From Ruegeria intermedia (GTDB lineage: Bacteria > Pseudomonadota > Alphaproteobacteria > Rhodobacterales > Rhodobacteraceae), in NCBI RefSeq assembly GCF_900129345.1, contig NZ_FQVK01000004.1, positions 116,459-180,458 on the forward strand: DNA of 64,000 nt, in the 5' to 3' direction. Position 1 is the stretch's first letter; each line of letters opens with the position of its first letter. Positions 57,889 through 64,000 of the stretch are shown in pieces. The translations under genes were made by a program, and so were the position numbers. The notes beneath the pieces were generated by a model. The model ran no database searches. It saw only the letters and a program-made list of their open reading frames with translations, and had not been told where the DNA came from.

Positions 57889-58094
57889 GGTCTCAACCTT
57901 TGTCTGACTGGGGGCTGCAGATTCGCTGCCAGCCCGGGTTTCATTCTTCGTTTTCTCGTGGTGTGACGCGCGTTTAGGGGACGAGCCCCGCGATGTCCAA
58001 CCCAAATTCCGATGAGCGCGCGAAAATACTGCGATTCTCGACATGTTCAAGGGGTTTTTCTGAACGAGTGCTATGACAGGAAATCATGGCGCTG

Positions 58095-58631
58095 TCACTC
58101 GTCTTTTTTCAGCGCGTCGCGCAACCCGGCCAGCCCCGCAAAAGGCTTGGCGTCTTCATCCGTCATGGCCTGTTTTCCCGGCTCGGTGAAATTGGCGTCA
58201 TCCAGATGCGCGCCGTCCTTGCGGGGGTATTGCGGCAACGCCAGCGCCAGCGCTTCGCGCATCACGGCACCGGGGTCGATCTCGGGGCCCAGGGGTTCGG
58301 ATTCGTCGTCTTCGGGCATCTCGAATTCGGGTTCGTCCGGCTCGGTCCAGTCCGACAGGAACAGGCGCCGCACGGGCGTTTCTATGCGCGTGGTCACAGG
58401 GTCCAGCGTGACCACGCAGGGCTGGATCACGGTTGCGCCAAGATGGCCGGTCAGTTCCCAATCGCGTTTGCCGCGGGCCTTGATCTCTCCGACAAAGCTC
58501 AGCTTGCGCAGCCCCTGCAGGCCCAGATCGGCCCGGAGGGCATCCAGTTCATCCGCCGCCGGGCGCAGATCGAACGGGACGGGGCTGTTCTGCGGCAGGT
58601 CCGCGACGCGCAAAGATGTTGCCTTGGCCAT
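58095..58631 (-). CDS. yceD: DUF177 (YceD) family protein
   Basis: 178 residues. DUF177 pattern: LQGLRKLSFVGEIKARGKRDWELTGHLGATVIQPCVVTLDPVTTRIETPVRRLFLSD, with an acidic C-terminal half. It precedes rpmF, as in most bacteria; a role in 23S rRNA or ribosome assembly is suspected for the family. The ATG at 58631 follows AGGAAAGGG. The 206 bp between it and rpmF hold only a short GC hairpin near 57978. Divergent from bamE. Confidence 0.9.
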   Translation of the reverse strand: MAKATSLRVADLPQNSPVPFDLRPAADELDALRADLGLQGLRKLSFVGEIKARGKRDWELTGHLGATVIQPCVVTLDPVTTRIETPVRRLFLSDWTEPDEPEFEMPEDDESEPLGPEIDPGAVMREALALALPQYPRKDGAHLDDANFTEPGKQAMTDEDAKPFAGLAGLRDALKKDE

Positions 58632-58714
58632 AGTGACCCTTTCCTGTGTTGAACCGGGGCATGGGTTTCTGTAATCGGATAGAAGCCGCAAGGGTGCAAG
58701 GCAAGAGGGTGAAG

Positions 58715-59185
58715 ATGTCGAAGGTCGCGAACAAGCTGAAACTGGCGTTCGGAACGCTTGCCTGCGTATCGGTACTGGCGGTGGCCGGATGCAGTCCGGT
58801 CTACAAGAACCACGGCTATGTCCCCACGCCCGAGGAACTGGCCGAGATCAAGGTGGGTGTCGATACCCGCGACAGCGTGGTCGAAAAGGTCGGCGCGCCC
58901 GGCGCTTCGGGGGTTCTGAAGGATTCCGGGTACTACTACGTCGCCTCGCGCGTCCGTCACTATGGCCCGAAACGCCCCGAAGTGGTCGAGCGGCAGCTGG
59001 TCGCCGTCAGCTTTGACCAGCGCGGGGTCGTGCGAAACATCGAACGGTTCGGGCTCGAGGATGGTTACGTCATCGCTCTGGATCGCCGCGTGACCGATTC
59101 GAGCGTTCAGGACAGGGGATTCCTGCGTCAGCTGCTGGGCAATATCGGCAGCTTCAACCCGGCGAACATCCCCGGCCAGAGCTGA
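58715..59185 (+). CDS. bamE: outer membrane assembly lipoprotein BamE
   Basis: 156-residue lipoprotein of the BAM complex. Signal with lipobox AGC (Cys26), then SmpA/OmlA fold: YVPTPEELAEIKVGVDTRDSVVEKVGAPGASGVLKDSGYYYVASRVRHYG ... LVAVSFDQRGVVRNIERFGLEDG. The ATG at 58715 follows GAGGGTGAAG. Longer than E. coli BamE (113), typical of alphaproteobacteria. Divergent from yceD with an 83-bp gap. Confidence 0.93.
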   Translation: MSKVANKLKLAFGTLACVSVLAVAGCSPVYKNHGYVPTPEELAEIKVGVDTRDSVVEKVGAPGASGVLKDSGYYYVASRVRHYGPKRPEVVERQLVAVSFDQRGVVRNIERFGLEDGYVIALDRRVTDSSVQDRGFLRQLLGNIGSFNPANIPGQS

Positions 59186-59284
59186 TCTTCCGGCCGGTCC
59201 CTCGGTTTGTCACGAGGGGGTTACAGACGTGGTGTTGGTGGCAGGCGGAACCTGGGAAAGTCGGATACCGCGGAGGGTACGGCC

Positions 59285-60025
59285 ATGGCCACGGATGTCT
59301 TGCTGAACAAGGGGCGGTACCGGGCGCGGCTGGCCCGCACGCCCCAGGACCTCGCCGCCGCGCAGGCGCTGCGTACGCTGGCCTTTCGCACCGCACGGAC
59401 CGATCGCGATGCGTTCGACCGGATCTGCTCTCATGTCCTGGTCGAGGATCAGCGGGAAGGCGGGCAGCTCGTGTGCTGTTTCCGGATGCTTCTCATGGAT
59501 TGCGGGCGCGAGATCGGGCGCAGCTATTCGGCACAGTTCTACGATCTGTCGGGCTTGCAGGACTTTCCGGGCCGGATGGTCGAGATGGGCCGCTTCGCGG
59601 TGCATCCCGACCGGACCGACCCGGATATCCTGCGGGTGGCCTGGGGCGCGATGACCGTGTTCGTGGACCGGTACGACATCCGGTTGCTGTTCGGCTGTTC
59701 CTCCTTTGCCGGGACTGACACCGAGGCCTATCTGGATGCGTTCGCGATGCTCAAACACCACCATCTGGCGCCCAAACGCTGGTTGCCGCGGGTCAAGGCG
59801 CCGGACGTTTTCCGCTTTGCCGCGCGGCTGCGGCGCCGGCCTGATGCGCGGAAAGCCATGCGGCGCATGCCGCCGCTGCTGCGCACCTATCTGATGATGG
59901 GCGGCTGGGTCAGCGACCATGCGGTGGTGGATCGCCAGTTGAACACGCTGCATGTCTTCACCGGGGTCGAGATCGGCGCGATTCCCCCGGCGCGGAAACG
60001 CCTCTTGCGGATGATCGCGGGTTGA
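59285..60025 (+). CDS. olsB: L-ornithine N(alpha)-acyltransferase
   Basis: First enzyme of ornithine lipid synthesis; transfers 3-hydroxyacyl from ACP to ornithine. 246 residues with OlsB features: YRARLARTPQDLAAAQALRTLAFR, VCCFRMLLMDCGREIGRSYSAQFYDLSGL, MVEMGRFAVHPDRTDPDILRVAWGAM, LFGCSSFAGTDTEAYLDAF. The ATG at 59285 follows GGAGGGT. The second enzyme, OlsA, is not in the window. Membrane adaptation to phosphate limitation is the usual role. Confidence 0.88.
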   Translation: MATDVLLNKGRYRARLARTPQDLAAAQALRTLAFRTARTDRDAFDRICSHVLVEDQREGGQLVCCFRMLLMDCGREIGRSYSAQFYDLSGLQDFPGRMVEMGRFAVHPDRTDPDILRVAWGAMTVFVDRYDIRLLFGCSSFAGTDTEAYLDAFAMLKHHHLAPKRWLPRVKAPDVFRFAARLRRRPDARKAMRRMPPLLRTYLMMGGWVSDHAVVDRQLNTLHVFTGVEIGAIPPARKRLLRMIAG

Positions 60026-60094
60026 AGCCGCGCTGCTTTCAAAAGGTGAGGCTGGGGCGTTGACGCCCAATGCCTGCCGGTTTAGCTGGCGCGT

Positions 60095-61906
60095 ATGGCA
60101 TGTATTCCTTTGTTGCAGATGTCCGGTATCTCGCTGACCTTCGGGGGCGAGCCGGTGTTTTCCGACCTGGACCTGGTGGTTCAGCCCGGCGACCGCGTTG
60201 CGCTGGTCGGGCGGAACGGCTCGGGCAAATCCACCCTGATGAAGGTCATGGCCGGTCTGGTCGAGCCCGACCGGGGCGAGATCGTGGTGCCGCCCGGCAA
60301 ATCCGTGGGCTACATGGAGCAGGACCCGACGATGGACGGCTTTGCCACGCTGGGCGATTATGCCGCCAGCGGGTTGGAACCCGGCGAGCTGTACAAGGTG
60401 GAGCGAGCCGGCGAGGGGCTGAAATTCGACCCCTCGCGCGCGGTTCAGACCGCCTCGGGCGGCGAACGGCGGCGCGCGGCGCTGGCCAAGCTGATGGCCG
60501 AGGCCCCCGATTTGATGCTGCTGGACGAGCCGACCAACCATCTGGACATCGAGGCGATCGGCTGGCTGGAACGTGAATTGGGCGCGACGCGGGCGGGTTT
60601 TGTCCTGATCTCGCATGACCGCGCGTTCCTGCGGGCGCTGACGCGGGCGACACTGTGGATCGACCGCGGTGTGGTGCGCCGGCAGGAGCGGGGGTTCGAG
60701 GCCTTCGAGGCCTGGCGCGACAAGATCTGGGAAGAGGAGGACCAGCAACGCCACAAGCTGGACCGGCTGATCAAATCTGAGGCGCGTTGGGCAGTCGAAG
60801 GGATCAGCGCCCGCCGCAAGCGCAACCAGGGCCGGGTGCGCGCCTTGCAGGCGCTGCGGGCCGAGCGGGCGGCGCAGATCAAGCGTCAGGGCTCGGCAGC
60901 CATGTCCTTGGACTCCGGCCCGAAATCCGGACGAAAGGTGATCGAGGCGCGCGGTATCAGCAAGGCGTTCGACGGCAAGCCCATCGTGCGCAACCTGGAC
61001 CTGCTGGTGCAGCGCGGCGACCGGGTGGCCTTCGTCGGGCCGAACGGTGTGGGCAAGACGACGCTGTTGAAAATGCTGCTGGGCCAGGTCGCGCCGGATG
61101 AAGGCACCGTGACGCTGGGCACCAATCTGGAAATCGCCGTTTTCGATCAGACCCGCGCGCAGCTGGACCCCGAGATGACCCTGTGGGACAGCCTGACCGG
61201 CGACCCCGAGATGCGCGTCTCGGGCAAGGCCGATCAGGTGATGGTGCGCGGCCAGCCCAAGCATGTGGTGGGGTACCTCAAGGAGTTCCTGTTCGACGAG
61301 CGGCAGGCCAGAGCGGCCGTCAAGTCCTTGTCGGGCGGCGAAAAAGCGCGGTTGCTGTTGGCGAAGTTGATGGCGAAACCGTCGAACCTGCTGGTTCTGG
61401 ACGAACCGACCAACGACCTGGATGTCGAGACGCTGGACCTGTTGCAGGAGTTGCTGGACGACTATGACGGCACCGTGCTGCTGGTCAGCCACGACCGGGA
61501 TTTCCTGGATCGTGTGGCGACCACGACCATCGCGATGGAGGGCAACGGCCGCGCGACTGTCTATGCGGGCGGTTGGTCGGACTATGTCGCGCAGCGCGGC
61601 GAATTGGCCGAGAAAAAGCCCAAGAAATCAAAAGAGAACAAGCCGAAGGTCAAGCAGGAAACCAAGCCGAAAGCCGGCCTGACCTTTTCCGAAAAGCACC
61701 GGCTGGAAAAGCTGCCCGCCGAGATCGCGCGGCTGGAAGCCGAGATCGCCAAGCTGGAAGAGCTGTTGTCGGACCCCGAGCTGTTCACGCGCGAGCCGGT
61801 GAAGTTCCAGAAGGCGACCGAGGCCCTCGTCGAGCGGCAGCAGAAGCTGGCCGCCGCCGAGGAGGAATGGCTGGAACTGGAAGAGAAGGCCGAGGCCGGG
61901 GCCTAG
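60095..61906 (+). CDS. ABC-F family ATPase (Uup-like)
   Basis: 603 residues, soluble. Two ATPase domains: Walker A GRNGSGKST, signature SGGERRRAAL, Walker B LMLLDEPTNHLD; and GPNGVGKTT, SGGEKARLLL, LLVLDEPTNDLD. A lysine-rich linker and a C-terminal coiled coil (HRLEKLPAEIARLEAEIAKLEELL) mark the Uup type. ABC-F proteins act on the ribosome or stalled complexes. Not an antibiotic-resistance form as far as can be told. Confidence 0.93.
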   Translation: MACIPLLQMSGISLTFGGEPVFSDLDLVVQPGDRVALVGRNGSGKSTLMKVMAGLVEPDRGEIVVPPGKSVGYMEQDPTMDGFATLGDYAASGLEPGELYKVERAGEGLKFDPSRAVQTASGGERRRAALAKLMAEAPDLMLLDEPTNHLDIEAIGWLERELGATRAGFVLISHDRAFLRALTRATLWIDRGVVRRQERGFEAFEAWRDKIWEEEDQQRHKLDRLIKSEARWAVEGISARRKRNQGRVRALQALRAERAAQIKRQGSAAMSLDSGPKSGRKVIEARGISKAFDGKPIVRNLDLLVQRGDRVAFVGPNGVGKTTLLKMLLGQVAPDEGTVTLGTNLEIAVFDQTRAQLDPEMTLWDSLTGDPEMRVSGKADQVMVRGQPKHVVGYLKEFLFDERQARAAVKSLSGGEKARLLLAKLMAKPSNLLVLDEPTNDLDVETLDLLQELLDDYDGTVLLVSHDRDFLDRVATTTIAMEGNGRATVYAGGWSDYVAQRGELAEKKPKKSKENKPKVKQETKPKAGLTFSEKHRLEKLPAEIARLEAEIAKLEELLSDPELFTREPVKFQKATEALVERQQKLAAAEEEWLELEEKAEAGA

Positions 61907-61926
61907 CCAGGACCGACCCGAGGCGC

Positions 61927-61945
61927 GGGCAGATCGGCTCTGCCC
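61927..61945. terminator. bidirectional stem-loop between ABC-F and SDR genes
   Basis: Perfect 7-bp stem GGGCAGA / TCTGCCC with a 5-nt loop, between two convergent genes. No T-run on either side, so strength is uncertain. Confidence 0.5.
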
Positions 61946-61961
61946 ACGCCATGCGGTCATG

Positions 61962-62717
61962 TCAGCGCATCCGCAGAGCGCCGTCGATGCGAATGACCTC
62001 GCCGTTCAGATAGCCCATCTCGACGATGAACCCGGCCAGCCGACCGTATTCGCGCGGGTCGCCCAGGCGGGCGGGGTTGGGCACGTCGGCGGCCAGCTGC
62101 TGCTGCACCTCTTCGGGCAGGCCGGCCAGCATCGGCGTCATGAAGATGCCGGGCGCGATGGTCATCACCCGGATCCCGGTCGAGGCCAGATCGCGCGCCA
62201 TCGGCAGGGTCATGCCCACGACACCGCCCTTGGACGCCGCATAGGCCGCCTGACCCTTTTGCCCGTCAAACGCGGCAATCGAGGCGGTGTTGATGATCAC
62301 GCCGCGCGCGCCATCCGGCTCGGGTGCGTTCTTTGCCATTTCGACGGCGGCCAGGCGCGACACGTTGAAAGTGCCCACAAGGTTGATGTCGATGGTGCGC
62401 TGGAAGGCGTCCAGCGGATGCGGGCCGTCCTTGCCGACGGTCTTGATGGCATAGGCGATGCCGGCGCAGTTCACGCAGGCGGTGATCTTGCCCATCTTCT
62501 CCATCGCCAGCGCAATGGCCGCAGCCACCGTCGCCTCGTCGGTCACGTCGGTCTGGGCGAAATGTCCGCCGATCTCGGCCGCGACCTGGGTGCCGCGCTC
62601 GGCATCGCGGTCCAGGATGGTGACCTGCGCGCCGTTCTCGGCAAAGTAACGGGCGGTGGCCTCTCCGAGGCCCGAGGCGCCACCGGTGATGACGGCGGCG
62701 GTGGTGGACAATTGCAT
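61962..62717 (-). CDS. SDR family dehydrogenase (HSD10-like)
   Basis: 251 residues. NAD site TGGASGLG with Asp of DRDAER favouring NAD, NAG-like NCAG, catalytic Ser in INTASIAAFDG and YxxxK in YAASK. The APGIFMTPMLAGLPEEVQQQL segment resembles type II 3-hydroxyacyl-CoA dehydrogenases, so a beta-oxidation role is likely. A TetR-type palindrome sits 22 bp before the ATG, consistent with repression by an acyl-CoA-responsive regulator. Confidence 0.9.
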   Translation of the reverse strand: MQLSTTAAVITGGASGLGEATARYFAENGAQVTILDRDAERGTQVAAEIGGHFAQTDVTDEATVAAAIALAMEKMGKITACVNCAGIAYAIKTVGKDGPHPLDAFQRTIDINLVGTFNVSRLAAVEMAKNAPEPDGARGVIINTASIAAFDGQKGQAAYAASKGGVVGMTLPMARDLASTGIRVMTIAPGIFMTPMLAGLPEEVQQQLAADVPNPARLGDPREYGRLAGFIVEMGYLNGEVIRIDGALRMR

Positions 62718-62739
62718 GGCGGGCTCCTCCCCAATGATC

Positions 62740-62753
62740 TGAACAAGTGTTCA
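62740..62753. promoter_or_regulatory. TetR-type operator upstream of SDR gene
   Basis: TGAACAAGTGTTCA is a 6+2+6 perfect dyad (TGAACA-AG-TGTTCA), 22-36 bp upstream of the SDR start. Sites of this form are typical for TetR-family repressors of acyl-CoA metabolism. The regulator itself is not in the window. Confidence 0.55.
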
Positions 62754-62757
62754 AATA

Positions 62758-63636
62758 TCAGCCCGCATGGGGATCTGTCCAGCGCATCCCGCCGCGGTCG
62801 AGGCCCGCCAGCGGGCGCAGGCTGCGCCCCAGCGGTGGCCACCAGCCCCAGGTGCCGCCCAACCAGCGGGGGCGGGCGCCGGTTCCCAGCTTGAACCGTG
62901 CCAGACCGGGTGCATCCTCGGTGGAAACCGGGCCGAGATCGAGCCGCTGAAACCCCTGTTTCGCCAGCCAGCGGATCGCCTTCCACAGAATCAGCCGATG
63001 GGCATTCAGCCGCCGCCCACGCGCGGTGGTGCAGCCGATGTGATAGGTGGCAACCGAGCCATGGCACAGGAACAGCATCGCCGCCACGGTGTCGCCATCG
63101 GTGGCCGAGAACTCGACGGCCTTGCCGGGATTGGCGCGGGCATAGGCCACGGTCAGTGACACCGGCCAGTTTCGATAGCCGCGTGCGCGCTGCTGCGCCT
63201 GATCGGCGGTCAGCAGCCAATTGTCCGACCCGTCGCGCAGGATGCGGCGCGTGATGCGCAGCGGGCTGCGCTCGGCCTGAACAAGCGCATTGCGCCATTT
63301 CTGGTGCAGTCCGGCCCGCAGGTCGCCGCGCAGATCCAACTCGGCAACGCAGGTCGGGGTAACCAGCGGCACCGCACCCATTTGCGGCAGGTCGGGCGCG
63401 GGGTGGTCGGGGGCCAGGATCAGCGGCGTGCGGTTCAACCCGGCCTGCCGGATCAGGCCCGGCTGGGTGGCCGCGTTGATCCGCGCACGCGACAGCATTG
63501 CCGCGGTCACGCCGGGGAACAACCGGCGGTGCAGGACAAGCGTACCGTCCGCCAGCCGCAGCGGGGCCTGCCCGCAGGCGCGCAGGGTCGCCTGCATCTC
63601 GGTGCTTTGCATCAATGGGGTGGTCGTGGTCGTCAT
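62758..63636 (-). CDS. GNAT/FemAB-fold acyltransferase-like protein
   Basis: 292 residues. The C-terminal half has the GNAT-like segment WLLTADQAQQRARGYRNWPVSL ... AAMLFLCHGSVATYHIGCTTARGRRLNAHRLILWKAIRWLAKQGFQRLDLGPV, as in the FemAB-related Acetyltransf_6 group. The final WGWWPPLGRSLRPLAGLDRGG is Trp/Gly-rich. Transcribed towards the SDR gene, 40 bp upstream. Substrate unknown. Confidence 0.82.
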   Translation of the reverse strand: MTTTTTPLMQSTEMQATLRACGQAPLRLADGTLVLHRRLFPGVTAAMLSRARINAATQPGLIRQAGLNRTPLILAPDHPAPDLPQMGAVPLVTPTCVAELDLRGDLRAGLHQKWRNALVQAERSPLRITRRILRDGSDNWLLTADQAQQRARGYRNWPVSLTVAYARANPGKAVEFSATDGDTVAAMLFLCHGSVATYHIGCTTARGRRLNAHRLILWKAIRWLAKQGFQRLDLGPVSTEDAPGLARFKLGTGARPRWLGGTWGWWPPLGRSLRPLAGLDRGGMRWTDPHAG

Positions 63637-63681
63637 GCGGGCATTAACCGGGTGGAAACCTAAAACCGGGTTAATGGCCAC

Positions 63682-63810
63682 ATGAAAACGGTTCTCGGAC
63701 GAACGATCCCATCGCCGCGCGTGACCCGCGCCGCGGCCTTTCTGCTGGCTGCCGCGCTGTCGGTTCCGGTGTTCGTGGTTCTCAGCGTGGCCGACTGGCT
63801 GTGGTTTTAA
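63682..63810 (+). CDS. small single-helix membrane protein
   Basis: 42 residues, MKTVLGRTIPSPRVTRAAAF then a hydrophobic stretch (LLAAALSVPVFVVLSVADWLWF). Divergent from the acyltransferase-like gene by 45 bp. Its stop is 1 bp before the transposase remnant's stop on the other strand, so the 3' end could have been changed by the IS insertion. Not confirmed as expressed. Confidence 0.5.
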   Translation: MKTVLGRTIPSPRVTRAAAFLLAAALSVPVFVVLSVADWLWF

Positions 63811-63811
63811 C

Positions 63812-64000
63812 CTAGGTCACCGACTCATAGACGCGCAACCAGATGCGTGTTGCGGCGAGTTTGACTAGGGCGAGGAAGTTGGCGTCATGTTTCTCGTATC
63901 TGGTGGCGATGGCCCTGTAGTGCTTGAGCTTTGAGAAAAACCGTTCGATCCGGTTGCGCCGCTTGTAGGTTTCCCGGTCCAGCGGCGGCGGGTCGGAGCG
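63812..64000 (-). mobile_element. IS5-family transposase, C-terminal part
   Basis: The last 62 codons of a transposase run off the right edge: RETYKRRNRIERFFSKLKHYRAIATRYEKHDANFLALVKLAATRIWLRVYESVT. The RxxIERFFxxLKxxRAIATRYEKxxxNF pattern is that of IS5/IS427-group DDE enzymes (second ORF). The IS end should be near 63811; terminal repeats cannot be checked within the window. Confidence 0.85.

Noticed and set aside
59210..61492. A 760-codon open frame antisense to olsB and the ABC-F gene
   Set aside because: Same GC artefact; it spans two unrelated real genes and has no recognisable motif or ribosome binding site.

Overview
The window is a 64-kb piece of chromosome from an alphaproteobacterium, almost certainly a member of the Rhodobacteraceae (Roseobacter group; Ruegeria-like gene content, species not determined). 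The evidence is high GC, a C4-pathway 5-aminolevulinate synthase behind a perfect FNR box, a DksA with only one zinc-finger cysteine, an extended TRAP transporter, and gene orders typical of the group: amiC-mrcA-prfB, iscA-like/dgt/argS/SPOR/nagZ/scpA/scpB, and yceD-rpmF-plsX-fabH-ihfA-merR. It is mostly core genome. I saw no prophage, CRISPR array or large island. The only mobile DNA is the end of an IS5-type transposase at the right edge.

Layout. 1-5.3 kb: an M20 peptidase (cut by the left edge), hemA, a RodZ-like membrane HTH protein and ispG. 5.3-9.9 kb: a ScsC-like disulfide protein coupled to an M48-TPR protease, a divergent aminotransferase, then the cell-wall amidase. 10-16 kb: mrcA with a good sigma-70 promoter, prfB, an amidase and a DUF2189 membrane protein. 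16-18.3 kb: an HTH regulator, a Rieske oxygenase and a 73-residue protein. 18.5-21.1 kb: ilvI-ilvH, preceded by a 15-codon Leu/Val/Ile leader peptide and a terminator, i.e. a transcription attenuator. 21.3-29 kb: a 2OG-Fe(II) oxygenase, then a Cache-domain two-component system divergent from a three-gene TRAP operon with an oversized permease.

29-36 kb: VOC protein, leucyltransferase bpt, RDD and DUF2852 proteins, then glnE and an RlmI-like methyltransferase/PIN pair. The DUF2852/glnE divergent region holds a striking 23-bp-arm inverted repeat. 36-43 kb: a second M48 protease, a PiT phosphate transporter, and a run of genes bracketed by a MoxR ATPase and its VWA partner, with a GNAT, a DUF2927 lipoprotein and a small membrane protein between them. 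43-46 kb: dksA, an FAD monooxygenase, xthA, and an intergenic region with two of the three copies of a dispersed hairpin repeat found here. 46-53 kb: the iscA-like/dgt/argS/SPOR/nagZ/scpAB block. 53-60 kb: dcd-like deaminase, tRNA-Pro(GGG), the fatty-acid/phospholipid initiation block and, divergently, bamE and olsB. 60-64 kb: an ABC-F ATPase, an SDR dehydrogenase with a TetR-type operator, an N-acyltransferase-fold protein, a 42-residue membrane ORF and the IS end.

No wholly new system stands out. The best leads are regulatory: the ilv attenuator, the glnE/DUF2852 inverted repeat, the dispersed hairpin element, and the Cache-kinase/TRAP pair. Start codons were re-chosen from ribosome binding sites and family N-termini; several genes use TTG or GTG.
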